Counted from the stretch's first letter, positions 6,796 to 14,902 are shown. The stretch is DNA of 36,942 nucleotides from an uncultured Lachnospiraceae bacterium (GCA_946411695.1 CAMKEX010000010.1:1-36942), one strand, 5' to 3'. The notes: generated by a model not told the origin, from the sequence alone. Numbers and translations are program-made.

Positions 6796-7878
6796 TCACA
6801 GAAGACCGGCGATGCGGCACAGGGTCGCTTCGGTGACTGCGAAGGGGGCCATGGCCAGCTTGGCGGGGCTGGAGAGAGGAGCCTCTACGGATTTTCTCAG
6901 GATCGGAACGGGGACTTCATCGCGTCCGCAGGTGGCCTGATAGTAGCTCTCCAGAGAGTCGATGTCTGTAAAACCTGCGGTGGTCAGCAGGTAGGACACC
7001 GCCGCGGGATCAGCTTCGCGGAGATATCCGGTCAGGAAGAAGCCGCAGGCTTTGCCGTGAGGCATGCCGGTCTCGACGGTCACCGGGTAGCTCATTGCGT
7101 GGGGGAGCGAGGTCCCGGTGTGCGCGATGGCCATGCCGGCAAACATGGAGGCGAGAAGCATGTCATTGCAGTTGTCCAGAGTCAGGGGGGCGCCTGCGAG
7201 GATGGCCCTGCGGCTGCGGCTCCAGACCCTGAGGCCCGCGTCCACACACATGCGGCTGCAGTCGTTTGCCTTGGAGTGGATATAGCTCTCATACATATGG
7301 GAGAGGGCGTCGATGGATGTATCGACGATGACTCTTCTGGGGGCAGAGAGCAGATACCTTCCGTCCAGGAGAGAGAGCGCGGGGAAAATCTTGTGAGGGA
7401 TCGAGCCCTTGGCGCGCAGGCTGGGACGGGACAGGACGGAGACCGCCGTGACCTCGGAACCGGTTCCGCAGGTCGTCGGGATGCAGACGACGGGAAGCGC
7501 GTCGGTGGCAGCGCTGCTGTCATACAGATACTCGACGCCGGCGTCCTTCTGCCGGATCATGAGTGCGATGGCCTTGGCTGCGTCCATGGGGGAACCGCCG
7601 CCGATGCCGATGACAAAATCCGCGCCTTCGGCGAGACCTTTCTCACGTCCCTTCATGACAGTCTCTACGGAAGGGTTTTCCTCGACTTCATTGAATATGG
7701 AGCACTCCACGCCGTGATCGGACAGGGCGGCCTGTACATCGGCGATGGAACCGTTTTTGAAGGCACTGCTTTTGCCGGTGACGATCAGGGCCTTTTTTCC
7801 AAAGGACGCAAGTTCTTTTGCGTGAGCGCGGACGCAGTTGTTTTCACAGTAAACTTTTGCGGGCATATAAAAAAACAT
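6796..7878 (-). CDS. Iron-containing alcohol dehydrogenase
   Basis: The 360-residue product belongs to the group III, metal-dependent alcohol dehydrogenases, which interconvert alcohols and aldehydes with NAD(P)H. The nucleotide-binding GIGGGSPMD (about residues 91-99) and PTTCGTGSE (134-142) are present. The four metal ligands expected for the family are all there: D190 and H194 in DALSH, H260 in SLPHAMSYP and H274 in GMPHGKACG. At 360 residues it is slightly shorter than the usual 380-390. AGGAGG lies 7 nt before the ATG. A TACAAT hexamer about 75 bp upstream could be its -10 box, without a good -35. Substrate is unknown; a fermentative aldehyde-reducing role is plausible. Confidence 0.93.
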   Translation of the reverse strand: MFFYMPAKVYCENNCVRAHAKELASFGKKALIVTGKSSAFKNGSIADVQAALSDHGVECSIFNEVEENPSVETVMKGREKGLAEGADFVIGIGGGSPMDAAKAIALMIRQKDAGVEYLYDSSAATDALPVVCIPTTCGTGSEVTAVSVLSRPSLRAKGSIPHKIFPALSLLDGRYLLSAPRRVIVDTSIDALSHMYESYIHSKANDCSRMCVDAGLRVWSRSRRAILAGAPLTLDNCNDMLLASMFAGMAIAHTGTSLPHAMSYPVTVETGMPHGKACGFFLTGYLREADPAAVSYLLTTAGFTDIDSLESYYQATCGRDEVPVPILRKSVEAPLSSPAKLAMAPFAVTEATLCRIAGLL

Positions 7879-8038
7879 AGGGTTTCCTCCTCACTTGCAG
7901 TCAGTTCAAACCATCCGCCGCCGGGGACGATGGTCCGCGTACGAGATGCATTTATTGTAGCAGAAATCAGGTGAAAAAAACATACGTTACATGGGCATCC
8001 CGCGCATCCGCACATCCCTGCGGAGTCCCCGCGGAGCG

Positions 8039-8159
8039 TTTATCTCAGCGGGGGAATTGTGACCCGCCGCTGAGACGGGCAGGCTGTTATTTTTTACCCG
8101 CCGCTTATAGAAGCGGGGGCTTCCTCCCGCTTCCTCCCGCTTCCTCCCGGTGAGATAAA
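8039..8159. other. Structured intergenic element with 9-bp terminal inverted repeats
   Basis: TTTATCTCA (8039-8047) and TGAGATAAA (8151-8159) flank two internal hairpins: TCTCAGCGG/CCGCTGAGA (8043-8075) and CCGCTT-ATAG-AAGCGG (8101-8116) followed by GGGGCTTCC. A stem-loop followed by GGGGCTTC resembles the ends of IS200/IS605 elements. No transposase or TnpB gene is present, so this could be a solo end, a small non-autonomous element or an RNA structure. The region from 7984 to 8305 contains no credible gene. Confidence 0.45.
8120..8149. repeat. Perfect 10-bp tandem repeat, three copies
   Basis: CTTCCTCCCG occurs three times in succession without a mismatch, at the right side of the structured element. 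Confidence 0.9.
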
Positions 8160-8164
8160 TACGG

Positions 8165-8193
8165 TTGTGATTGTCTAACATTCATGATAGACT
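8165..8193 (+). promoter_or_regulatory. Possible promoter of the thioesterase gene
   Basis: TTGTGA and TAGACT are spaced by 17 bp; both boxes are only partial matches. The expected start lies about 105 bp before the gene. Confidence 0.35.
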
Positions 8194-8239
8194 CTAAAAA
8201 ATTGCTCAGGGAGTACAGAAGCACAGAAGGCGGATCTGA

Positions 8240-8302
8240 ACCGGAGACATAACCGGAGATATAAACAGAGACATAAAGCAAGGCATAAAAAAACGGAGAT
8301 AA
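8240..8302 (+). repeat. 12-bp repeat array directly upstream of the thioesterase start
   Basis: Five degenerate units of the type ACCGGAGACATA run up to the start codon. The last contains the GGAG used as ribosome site (7 nt before the ATG). Earlier copies carry GGAG, AGAG or AAGG at the same place in the unit. Confidence 0.7.
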
Positions 8303-8305
8303 AAA

Positions 8306-8776
8306 ATGGAAGAAAAGCGTGGAAAAAGCAGTATAAAAGAGTATTCGATGGAAGAACGGATGAAAGCGGCTAAATATATAGGGGAGGAGATCGGTTTCTC
8401 AAAGGACATCGGCATGGAGGTCATGGAGGTTGAAGAAGGTTACTGCAAAGGGCGGATCGTCCTGCAAAAGCGCCACATGAATCCTCTCAATACTGTCCAC
8501 GGCGGAGTCTTCTTCACACTGGCGGATACGATCTGCGGAATCGCGGCGGCTTCTTCCGGATACGGGGGCCCGACGGTGCAGGGAGACATGGACTATATGC
8601 GTGCTGTCCGCGGAAAAGAGATCGTATGCACCGCCAGGGTCGTCAAGACCGGAAAGACCCTGACCTGGGTCGACGGGATCATCACAGACGATACGGACAG
8701 GGAGGTCGCAAGGACCAAGTTCATCTATTATCGTCTGAAAGAGGCCAGGCATTTCGGATTTGAGAGCCGGGACTGA
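8306..8776 (+). CDS. PaaI/hotdog-fold acyl-CoA thioesterase
   Basis: The 156-residue product has the single hotdog domain of the PaaI family. The conserved HMNPLNTVHGGVFFTLADT contains the active-site loop HGG (65-67) and D74. This is followed by QGDMDYMRAVRG and the usual late strand ARVVKTGKTLTWVDG. Such enzymes hydrolyse acyl- or aryl-CoA thioesters in the cytoplasm. The N-terminal 30 residues are a charged extension. The TetR-type regulator downstream lies 275 bp away and has its own leader, so a shared operon is doubtful. The substrate cannot be read from the sequence. Confidence 0.9.
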   Translation: MEEKRGKSSIKEYSMEERMKAAKYIGEEIGFSKDIGMEVMEVEEGYCKGRIVLQKRHMNPLNTVHGGVFFTLADTICGIAAASSGYGGPTVQGDMDYMRAVRGKEIVCTARVVKTGKTLTWVDGIITDDTDREVARTKFIYYRLKEARHFGFESRD

Positions 8777-8789
8777 ACAGGCTTTTTTG

Positions 8790-8982
8790 GTAATTTTCAG
8801 TGCTGTTCGTGTCTTTTGAGAGATGTATAAATATGCGAACAATCTTTAAAGATGATGTTTTAATATATTTTTATAAATCGTTTATCAAAACACTATAAAA
8901 ATGCATGCTTAATTATACAATTTCGTCCGATTATCCATGTTCAAAAAGTGTGCTGTTTTTTATAATTTTCAGTGTGTATAAT
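8790..8982 (+). promoter_or_regulatory. AT-rich upstream region of the TetR-type gene
   Basis: There is no gene in 8777-9051. The sequence TAATTTTCAGTG occurs twice (8791-8802 and 8963-8974). A perfect palindrome ATCTTTAAAGAT lies at 8842-8853. TATAAT at 8977-8982 could be the -10 box, with only a T-rich -35. The repeat or the palindrome may be operator sites for autoregulation. Confidence 0.4.
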
Positions 8983-9051
8983 GAAGGCAGTTTTTGGGTC
9001 GGATATATTGGGGGTTATATTCAGTTCCCGGGAAGCATGGAGGTTACAATA

Positions 9052-9603
9052 ATGACAGCAGGCGATGCGAATGCACGGCTGGAAGGAGCTTTTTTAAAAC
9101 TGGTCGAGGAGAAGCCGTTCGCGAAAATCACTGTGAATGATATTGTTAAGGAAGCCGGAGTACACCGGAATACTTTTTATTATCATTATCAGAGTATCCC
9201 GGCAATGCTCAGTGAGATTTGCCGCAAGATGGTTGCGAAAATGGTTATCATCTACAAAGATGTACAATCTCCTTCCGACTGCATCCTTCCTTTAGTTCGT
9301 TACTCAAAGGAGCACAAAATGGCAATTCTGCACGTTTTCCATTCTGAGGCAAGGCAGATCCTCATGGATTATGTGCGGCAGATCGGACGATTTTCAATTG
9401 AGAGATACATTGACAACGTTACGGAGAGAACCGGGATCAGCAGACATGATAAGGAAATCATGACGCGGTTTTACACGGCGGGAATCGTCGGCGTGTGGAC
9501 CGACTGGGTGGAAGACAACATGGAGTCGGACTCCACCGAGGACTTTATCAGGATCGGTGCCATTCTGGAGAAGACAACCATCGAAGCGTTCAACCTTTCC
9601 TGA
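9052..9603 (+). CDS. TetR/AcrR-family transcriptional regulator
   Basis: About 183 residues. The N-terminal helix-turn-helix reads FAKITVNDIVKEAGVHRNTFYYHYQS, the TetR recognition-helix pattern. The rest is an all-helical ligand-binding region of the kind seen in DhaS-type regulators. The ORF track starts at 8905, but GGAGGT at 9039-9044 is 7 nt before the ATG at 9052, and the upstream extension covers the likely promoter. Targets are unknown; the flanking thioesterase gene is a candidate, and autoregulation is typical. A strong hairpin terminator follows at 9687. Confidence 0.9.
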   Translation: MTAGDANARLEGAFLKLVEEKPFAKITVNDIVKEAGVHRNTFYYHYQSIPAMLSEICRKMVAKMVIIYKDVQSPSDCILPLVRYSKEHKMAILHVFHSEARQILMDYVRQIGRFSIERYIDNVTERTGISRHDKEIMTRFYTAGIVGVWTDWVEDNMESDSTEDFIRIGAILEKTTIEAFNLS

Positions 9604-9686
9604 CAGGCCGCTCACCGCCTCACAGGAGCAGCGGCGCGGGAGGTCGTTTTACGCAAGACGTCATAATCATAATAGCAGCAGCAGGA

Positions 9687-9724
9687 AAGCCCGGCAGCAG
9701 AATATGCGGCCGGGCTTTTTTTGT
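9687..9724 (+). terminator. Terminator after the TetR-type gene
   Basis: AAGCCCGGC pairs with GCCGGGCTT, followed by seven or more Ts. On the minus strand the same hairpin could also weakly stop the convergent DUF1846 transcript. Confidence 0.85.
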
Positions 9725-9729
9725 GTTCT

Positions 9730-9826
9730 TTTGATTTCTTTATTTGCGGAATCTTTTTACCTGTTTTATTTGCGGGATCTTTTTTACCTGCCTTAATTGC
9801 AGTATCTTTTATCTTTCTTATTTGTG
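9730..9826 (-). repeat. Tandem repeat of the DUF1846 gene 3' end (about 26 bp, 4 units)
   Basis: Read on the minus strand, the unit is close to CCGCAAATAAAACAGGTAAA followed by AAGATT. The first, most diverged unit begins CACAAATAA, which contains the stop codon of the DUF1846 gene. Two later units are nearly identical, and the last is truncated. Confidence 0.75.
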
Positions 9827-11299
9827 ATACAGTTTTTTGCTCTCATAGCGGGCTTCGCAGGTCTGGTTGACGCCGAGCTTTTTGAAGACGCCTTCATCGA
9901 TCTGGGAGAGAATGACGGAGGAGTGGGCATCCAGTCCTGCCAGCAGAGGGAGGGCGTCGAGCGCCTTTTTGGCATTTTCATCCTCTACTGCCGCGATGGC
10001 CAGGATGATGAGGATTTCATTGAGGTGCAGGAGGGGGCTCCGCTCGCCCAGGTGGTCTACCATGAGGTTCTGGCTGGCCTCGATCATGACGGGGGAGAGG
10101 AGCTTGACCTGTTCCGGGATCCTGCCCAGGTATTTGAGGGCGTTCAGGAGCAGTGCGCTGGACGCGCCCAGAAGGGCCGTGGTGCGGCCGGTGAGGATGG
10201 TCCCGTCAGGCATCTGCATGGCGGCTGCGGGCCCCCCTGTCTCCTCCTGGCGCACGTTGGCGGCCATGATGACGGGGCGGTCGCTCACAGAGATATTTGC
10301 CTTCTTCATCAGAAGCTCGATCTTGTAAGCGGGCTCCTTGGAGGCGTTTCCCTTGCGGTACTCGCAGAGGGCCTGGCAGTAGCGGCGGATGATCTCCTGG
10401 TTTGCGGCTCTGCGGCAGACTTCGTCGTCCTTGATGCAGAAGCCGACCATGTTGACGCCCATGTCTGTAGGGGATTTGTAGGGAGATTCTCCCTGGATCT
10501 TCTCGAAGATCGCGTTGAGGACAGGGAAGACCTCCACGTCGCGGTTGTAGTTGACGGCCGTCTTCTGGTAGGCTTCGAAATGGAAGGGGTCGATCATGTT
10601 GATGTCATCCAGATCGGCCGTCGCTGCCTCGTAGGCCAGGTTGACAGGGTGGTTGAGGGGCAGATTCCAGACAGGGAAGGTCTCGAACTTGGCATATCCG
10701 GCTTTGACACCCCGCTTGTTCTCGTGATAGAGCTGGGACAGGCAGGTCGCCATTTTGCCGCTGCCGGGGCCGGGAGCCGTGATGACGACCAGGGGCCGGC
10801 TGGTCTCAATGTAGTCGTTGTGGCCGAAGCCCTCGTCACTGACGATCATGGGGATGTTGGAGGGGTAGCCCGCGATCGGATAGTGGCGGTAGACGCGCAG
10901 GCCGAGGGCTTTGAGTTTCTTCTCGTAGGCGATGGCGGAAGGCTGGCCCGCAAAGCGGGTCAGAACGACGCTGCCCACATACAGACCGTTCGATGTGAAC
11001 GCGTCCACAAGGCGGAGCAGATCCATGTCGTAGGTGATGCCCAGGTCGCCGCGGACCTTGTTTTTCTCAATATCGGCCGCGTTGATGACGACCACGATCT
11101 CCACCTGGTCGCGCAGGGCCTTCAGCATTGTGATCTTGGAGTCGGGAGCGAAGCCCGGCAGTACTCTGGAGGCGTGGTAATCGTCGAACAGCTTGCCTCC
11201 GAATTCAAGGTAGAGTTTGCCTCCGAACTGTGCGATCCGTTCTTTGATGTGACTGGACTGTGTCTGCAAATATTTGTCATTATCAAAACCGATCTGCAT
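9818..11299 (-). CDS. DUF1846 family protein
   Basis: About 493 residues, the normal length for DUF1846, a family of solved structure but unclear biochemistry found in anaerobic and lactic Bacillota. Family landmarks include an N-terminus IGFDNDKYLQTQS, GGKLYLEFGGKLFDDYHA, RVLPGF, and a phosphate-loop-like GPGSGKMATCLSQLYHE near residue 190. Cytoplasmic, with no signal or membrane segment. The track ORF begins at 11326, but GGGAGG precedes the ATG at 11299 by 5 nt. It is single-gene transcribed from a good promoter at 11368-11397. The loop suggests nucleotide or phosphate binding; this is inference. Confidence 0.92.
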   Translation of the reverse strand: MQIGFDNDKYLQTQSSHIKERIAQFGGKLYLEFGGKLFDDYHASRVLPGFAPDSKITMLKALRDQVEIVVVINAADIEKNKVRGDLGITYDMDLLRLVDAFTSNGLYVGSVVLTRFAGQPSAIAYEKKLKALGLRVYRHYPIAGYPSNIPMIVSDEGFGHNDYIETSRPLVVITAPGPGSGKMATCLSQLYHENKRGVKAGYAKFETFPVWNLPLNHPVNLAYEAATADLDDINMIDPFHFEAYQKTAVNYNRDVEVFPVLNAIFEKIQGESPYKSPTDMGVNMVGFCIKDDEVCRRAANQEIIRRYCQALCEYRKGNASKEPAYKIELLMKKANISVSDRPVIMAANVRQEETGGPAAAMQMPDGTILTGRTTALLGASSALLLNALKYLGRIPEQVKLLSPVMIEASQNLMVDHLGERSPLLHLNEILIILAIAAVEDENAKKALDALPLLAGLDAHSSVILSQIDEGVFKKLGVNQTCEARYESKKLYHK

Positions 11300-11367
11300 G
11301 ATATCCTCCCTTTCCTGAAAAGTCATTCAATATTCAATACTATCATCAAAAATAAAAAACAGAGTAC

Positions 11368-11397
11368 ATTATAATTCAGAAAACCGTCTTCAGGCAA
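11368..11397 (-). promoter_or_regulatory. Promoter of the DUF1846 gene
   Basis: On the minus strand TTGCCT and TATAAT are 18 bp apart. The transcript would start about 60 nt before the start codon. Confidence 0.6.
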
Positions 11398-11473
11398 GGG
11401 CTTTAGGAATTTAGTGTATTTTTTTCGAATCTTTTGTGGTTTTTACTTGTTCGGTATTGCGAAAAAGAATTGA

Positions 11474-11863
11474 ATGTGTTACTTTCCACTTGAGCATTAT
11501 TCGACGGAAAATGCATCATTATTACTGCAGTTTGAGGCGTCTGTCAGACAGAGCACAGAGAGTGCGGAGGCATTCTGCCGCAGGGAAGAGGATCCCGGCG
11601 TGTGCGGCAGCTGTGTGATGAGGAGACGGGCATCGGCAGATTCCGGGCAGAAAGGCTGTGCCCATATGCGACTTTGAAGGAGCGTGTAATGGGATGATCG
11701 GCGCGGTATGGATCGGTGCGAAAACGACCTGGAGATGCAGGCGGACTTTTTGCGGTCTATTTGCAAAAATTCTTTAAATTCTGATGAGGGCATTCGCCCG
11801 GCTTTTTCCCAAATGCTTGAAGGACAACAATTATATATTTACGTACTTACTGTTCATGCCTGA
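11474..11863 (+). pseudogene. Possible decayed sensor-domain gene (two frameshifts)
   Basis: Three successive reading frames each look protein-like. Frame A (11474-11677) reads FEASVRQSTESAEAFCRREE, then DPGVCGSCVMRRR and CAHMRL. A second frame continues with FEGACNGMIGAVWIGA. A third (about 11690-11863) reads LEMQADFLRSICKN, then GIRPAFSQMLEGQQLYIYVL. The order FCR, then Cx2C, then G.IGAVWIGA loosely recalls sensory ligand-binding domains of the PocR type, but I cannot name the family with confidence. As written, no single frame is intact, so it is either a remnant or not coding. A GGGC-ATTC-GCCC hairpin with a T run lies at about 11788-11806. Confidence 0.35.
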
Positions 11864-12027
11864 GCATTTTTTGTGATGGATAAATGTGACGGATCCGACG
11901 GTAAAGTAGCGGACTTTCCTGTGTGCAGGAACTTTTTTGATGTGCGTCGGCGCTGCATGCCGCTTTGCACTTTGATGAGGCGGACCGGAAGATGATGCCC
12001 TTACAGGCATCCCGCAGGCGCGAACCC

Positions 12028-12110
12028 ATGCTGCTCATGGGCGCAGGACCCGCGGGCGGGTCCTGAATCTTCATCGCACAGATTTCGCGGGCGGATCCTG
12101 AAGTTTCCCG
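12028..12110 (+). promoter_or_regulatory. Hairpin-rich leader of the peptide transporter operon
   Basis: Two adjoining hairpins, CCCATG-CTGCT-CATGGG and CAGGACCCG-CGGG-CGGGTCCTG, are followed by a partial duplication GCGGGCGGATCCTGAA. That duplication can form CGCGGG...CCCGCG. No T tract follows, so these are not standard terminators. The GCGCAGGACC...CGGGTCCTGAAT part recurs at 19337-19359. No clear promoter was found between 11864 and 12178. Confidence 0.5.
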
Positions 12111-12178
12111 CGGGGTATTCTGCACAGAGGAGCCGGATGTTGTTTTGCCGGAAAGGCAGACAGAAAGGGAGAAAAGTA

Positions 12179-13828
12179 ATGAAAAAGAGATTTCTGGCAT
12201 TGATTCTGGGAACGGTGATGACCGCTTCACTGATCGCAGGCTGCGGCGCGAAGTCATCCGGCAGCAGCTCTTCGGGCAATGCCGCTGCCGGCGGCACTTC
12301 TGCGGCAGCGGAGGAAAAACAGATGGTGGAAGGCGGGGATTTCATCAAGGGTGTCTCCACGGAAGCCCCCGGTTTCGATCCCTTTGTCACACAGACCGCT
12401 GACGCGAGAAGTATTTTCTTTAATATCTATGAGGGTCTGATGGCAACAGAGCAGGACGGAAGCTTTGCTCCTGCCCTTGCAGAGACCTGCCAGGCATCGG
12501 ACGATCTGCAGACCTATACGTTTACCCTGCGTCAGGGCGTGAAGTTCCACAACGGCAATGAACTCACCATGGACGACGTGCTTTACTCTATCGAGAAGTC
12601 GATCACATCCAATATCAACGGCTATGCCGAGATCGCGGAGTATTCTGCTGCGGGCAAGACCTATACCGTCGGTTCCGAGAAGGGAAAGGATGAAGACGGA
12701 AAAGAGATCGACAAGCCTGTGGTCACTGCTGCTGATTCCAAGGACGCGCCTTCGGATGACAAGACCCTGGTCATCAAGCTGAACAAACCCGACAGCGGCT
12801 TCCCTGCCATTGTCACAAGCCCCATTGTTCCCAAAGATGCCTCGGATCTGGCATCCAATCCCATCGGAACAGGTCCCTTCAAGATGACCGAGTTCGTGGA
12901 GCAGGACTACACTCTGCTGACCCGCTTTGACGATTACTGGGGAGAGCCCGCTCACCTCGATACAGTCACACTCAAGTATTATGAAAATACGGCTTCTCTG
13001 GCCACCAACTATCTGGCCGGCGCGATCGACGGCTTCAATTCCAACGCAGGCGGCTGGAAAGAGCTGGAGGGAACCGACTATGTACAGAACGTCAGACATG
13101 CCAACGCAGTCCAGCTTCTGGCACTGAACAACGAATTTGAGCCCTTCAAGGATGTGCGCGTGCGCCAGGCAATTGCCTACGCAGTGGATGCGGACGAGAT
13201 CATCGACAAGGTCAGCTACGGTCTCGGAACCAAGGCCGGCACCCCTGTCATCCCCGGTCTCACGAAATATTTCAACGATGAACTGACGGATGTCTACGAT
13301 GTCAACGTCGACAAGGCGAAAGAACTCCTCAAGGAGGCCGGTCAGGAGAAGCTCAGCTTCAAGATCCGCGTTCCCTCCAACTATCAGGTGCATGTGGATA
13401 CTGCCCAGGTCATCTCCAACCAGCTTGCCAAGGCAGGCATCAAGGTGGAGATCGAGTCTGTCGACTGGAACACATGGCTGAACCGTGTCTACAGAGAGAG
13501 CGAGTTTGAGGCGACTGTCGTCTCCGTTGACGGACCGATCGCTTATCCGACATCTTTCCTGAACAGATATGTCTCCACTGCTTCCGACAACTTTGTGAAT
13601 TTCCATTCCAAGGCATTTGACGAGACCTATGCCAAGGCTCTTCTGGAGACAGACGACGCCAAACAGGTCGAACTCTTCAAGGAAGCACAGAAGATCATCA
13701 GCGACGAGTGCGCGAGTGTCTATATCCAGGACATCGATTCCGTCGTCATCAACACCCCCGCTTTCGGAGGATTCGCGGCATATCCTCTCTATGTGGACGA
13801 TTATTCCGCCATATACGCGGTAGAGTAA
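12179..13828 (+). CDS. Peptide-type ABC transporter substrate-binding lipoprotein (family 5)
   Basis: About 549 residues. The N-terminus is a lipoprotein signal (MKKRFLALILGTVMTASLIAGC) with lipobox LIAGC and lipidated Cys22, then a Ser/Gly/Ala linker. The mature protein follows SBP family 5: GFDPFVTQTADARSIFFNIYE near the start, LAETCQASDDLQTYTFTLRQGVKFHNG, GTGPFKM, and DVRVRQAIAYAVD. It captures oligo- or dipeptides, or a similar ligand, outside the membrane and delivers them to the two permeases encoded next. The ORF track start (12137) is upstream of the signal peptide; AAGGGAGA precedes the ATG at 12179. A large hairpin separates it from the permease genes. Specificity cannot be read from the sequence. 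Confidence 0.94.
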   Translation: MKKRFLALILGTVMTASLIAGCGAKSSGSSSSGNAAAGGTSAAAEEKQMVEGGDFIKGVSTEAPGFDPFVTQTADARSIFFNIYEGLMATEQDGSFAPALAETCQASDDLQTYTFTLRQGVKFHNGNELTMDDVLYSIEKSITSNINGYAEIAEYSAAGKTYTVGSEKGKDEDGKEIDKPVVTAADSKDAPSDDKTLVIKLNKPDSGFPAIVTSPIVPKDASDLASNPIGTGPFKMTEFVEQDYTLLTRFDDYWGEPAHLDTVTLKYYENTASLATNYLAGAIDGFNSNAGGWKELEGTDYVQNVRHANAVQLLALNNEFEPFKDVRVRQAIAYAVDADEIIDKVSYGLGTKAGTPVIPGLTKYFNDELTDVYDVNVDKAKELLKEAGQEKLSFKIRVPSNYQVHVDTAQVISNQLAKAGIKVEIESVDWNTWLNRVYRESEFEATVVSVDGPIAYPTSFLNRYVSTASDNFVNFHSKAFDETYAKALLETDDAKQVELFKEAQKIISDECASVYIQDIDSVVINTPAFGGFAAYPLYVDDYSAIYAVE

Positions 13829-13844
13829 ACAAATATTCCTGCTG

Positions 13845-13926
13845 TCATCCGGTTTGTGACGGATGAAGGTGCAGAGCTGTAAGCTGCCTGGCCTGTTCAA
13901 AGGGAACGCGCCGACAGCTTACAGCT
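13845..13926 (+). promoter_or_regulatory. Intercistronic hairpins between binding protein and permease genes
   Basis: TCATCCG...CGGATGA (13845-13866) is followed by a large hairpin whose outer stem is AGCTGTAAGCTG/CAGCTTACAGCT (12 bp, 13875-13926), with inner GGC/GCC and GTTC/GAAC pairs. No T run follows. Such structures commonly stabilise the 3' end of binding-protein mRNA and lower expression of the downstream permeases. Confidence 0.6.
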
Positions 13927-13957
13927 GTTCCTGAGGAGATGATTACAGGAGATAACC

Positions 13958-14902
13958 ATGCGGTATTTCGTCAAAAAATTCGGCATTATGCTGTTGACGC
14001 TTTTTGTCATTTCGATCGTGACATTCTGGCTTTTTCATATTGTACCGGGTGACCCCGCGGCCATGATGCTGGGAACCAGCGCCTCCCAGGAGCAGCTGGA
14101 TGATCTGCGCGAAGAACTCGGACTCAACCGCCCCCTGGTCGAGCAATATGCGGACTGGGTCACAGGAGCCGTGCACGGTGATTTCGGCAAATCCATCATG
14201 TACAGAAAACCCGTGGCCAGACTCCTGAAGGGAAAACTCTCCGTGACCCTGATCCTGGGTGCCATGTCGCTTGCCCTGGTCATCCTGATCGGCATTCCGC
14301 TGGGTGTCTTTACGGCGGGGCGAAAGCACGCGATCTCGGAGCAGCTCCTCAATATCGTCAATATCCTCGGTATCTCCATCCCGGGCTTTTTCCTGAGTAT
14401 CCTGCTGATCTGGGTCTTCGGACTGGTACTTCACTGGTTTGCCCCGGGACGATTTGTGACCCTTGCCAGAAATCCGGCTAAATTTTTCCAGTTCATGATC
14501 TTTCCGGCGATCGCGATCGCCATCCCCCAGACCTGCGTGCTCTCCAAATATATCAGGACGGCGGTGATCGAAGAGGTCCGTTCCGACTATGTGCGCACTG
14601 CGCGCAGCAAGGGCAGCACAAAATTCCGCATCATGTATGTGCATGTGCTCAAGAATGCCATTATTTCCGTTGTTCCCCTGATCGGCATGATCGTCAGCGG
14701 AATCTTCTCCGGATCCATCGTGATCGAGCAGGTTTTCGGAATTCCCGGGATCGGCCGTCTTCTGATCGCGTCTGTCACATCCAGGGATTATCCCACGGTA
14801 CAGACTCTGGTCATGTATATCGCGATCCTGATCCTGGTCGTCAACTTCATCGTGGATATCCTGATCCAGATCCTGGATCCCCGCATCAGGATCTCCCGGT
14901 AA
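13958..14902 (+). CDS. Peptide-type ABC transporter permease (DppB/OppB family)
   Basis: The 314-residue inner-membrane protein has six predicted membrane segments. It carries the family N-terminus FGIMLLTLFVISIVTFWLF, the periplasmic/outer loop with GDPAAMM and LGLNRPL, and the cytoplasmic EAA loop DYVRTARSKGSTKFRIMYVH that docks the ATPases, followed by IVIEQVFGIPGIGRLL. It forms the translocation pore with the next gene product. CAGGAGAT precedes the start by a normal distance. Second gene of the transporter operon. Confidence 0.95.
   Translation: MRYFVKKFGIMLLTLFVISIVTFWLFHIVPGDPAAMMLGTSASQEQLDDLREELGLNRPLVEQYADWVTGAVHGDFGKSIMYRKPVARLLKGKLSVTLILGAMSLALVILIGIPLGVFTAGRKHAISEQLLNIVNILGISIPGFFLSILLIWVFGLVLHWFAPGRFVTLARNPAKFFQFMIFPAIAIAIPQTCVLSKYIRTAVIEEVRSDYVRTARSKGSTKFRIMYVHVLKNAIISVVPLIGMIVSGIFSGSIVIEQVFGIPGIGRLLIASVTSRDYPTVQTLVMYIAILILVVNFIVDILIQILDPRIRISR

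Noticed and set aside
9797-11374. 525-codon ORF on the plus strand
   Set aside because: It is antisense to the DUF1846 gene, whose product is a clear full-length family member.
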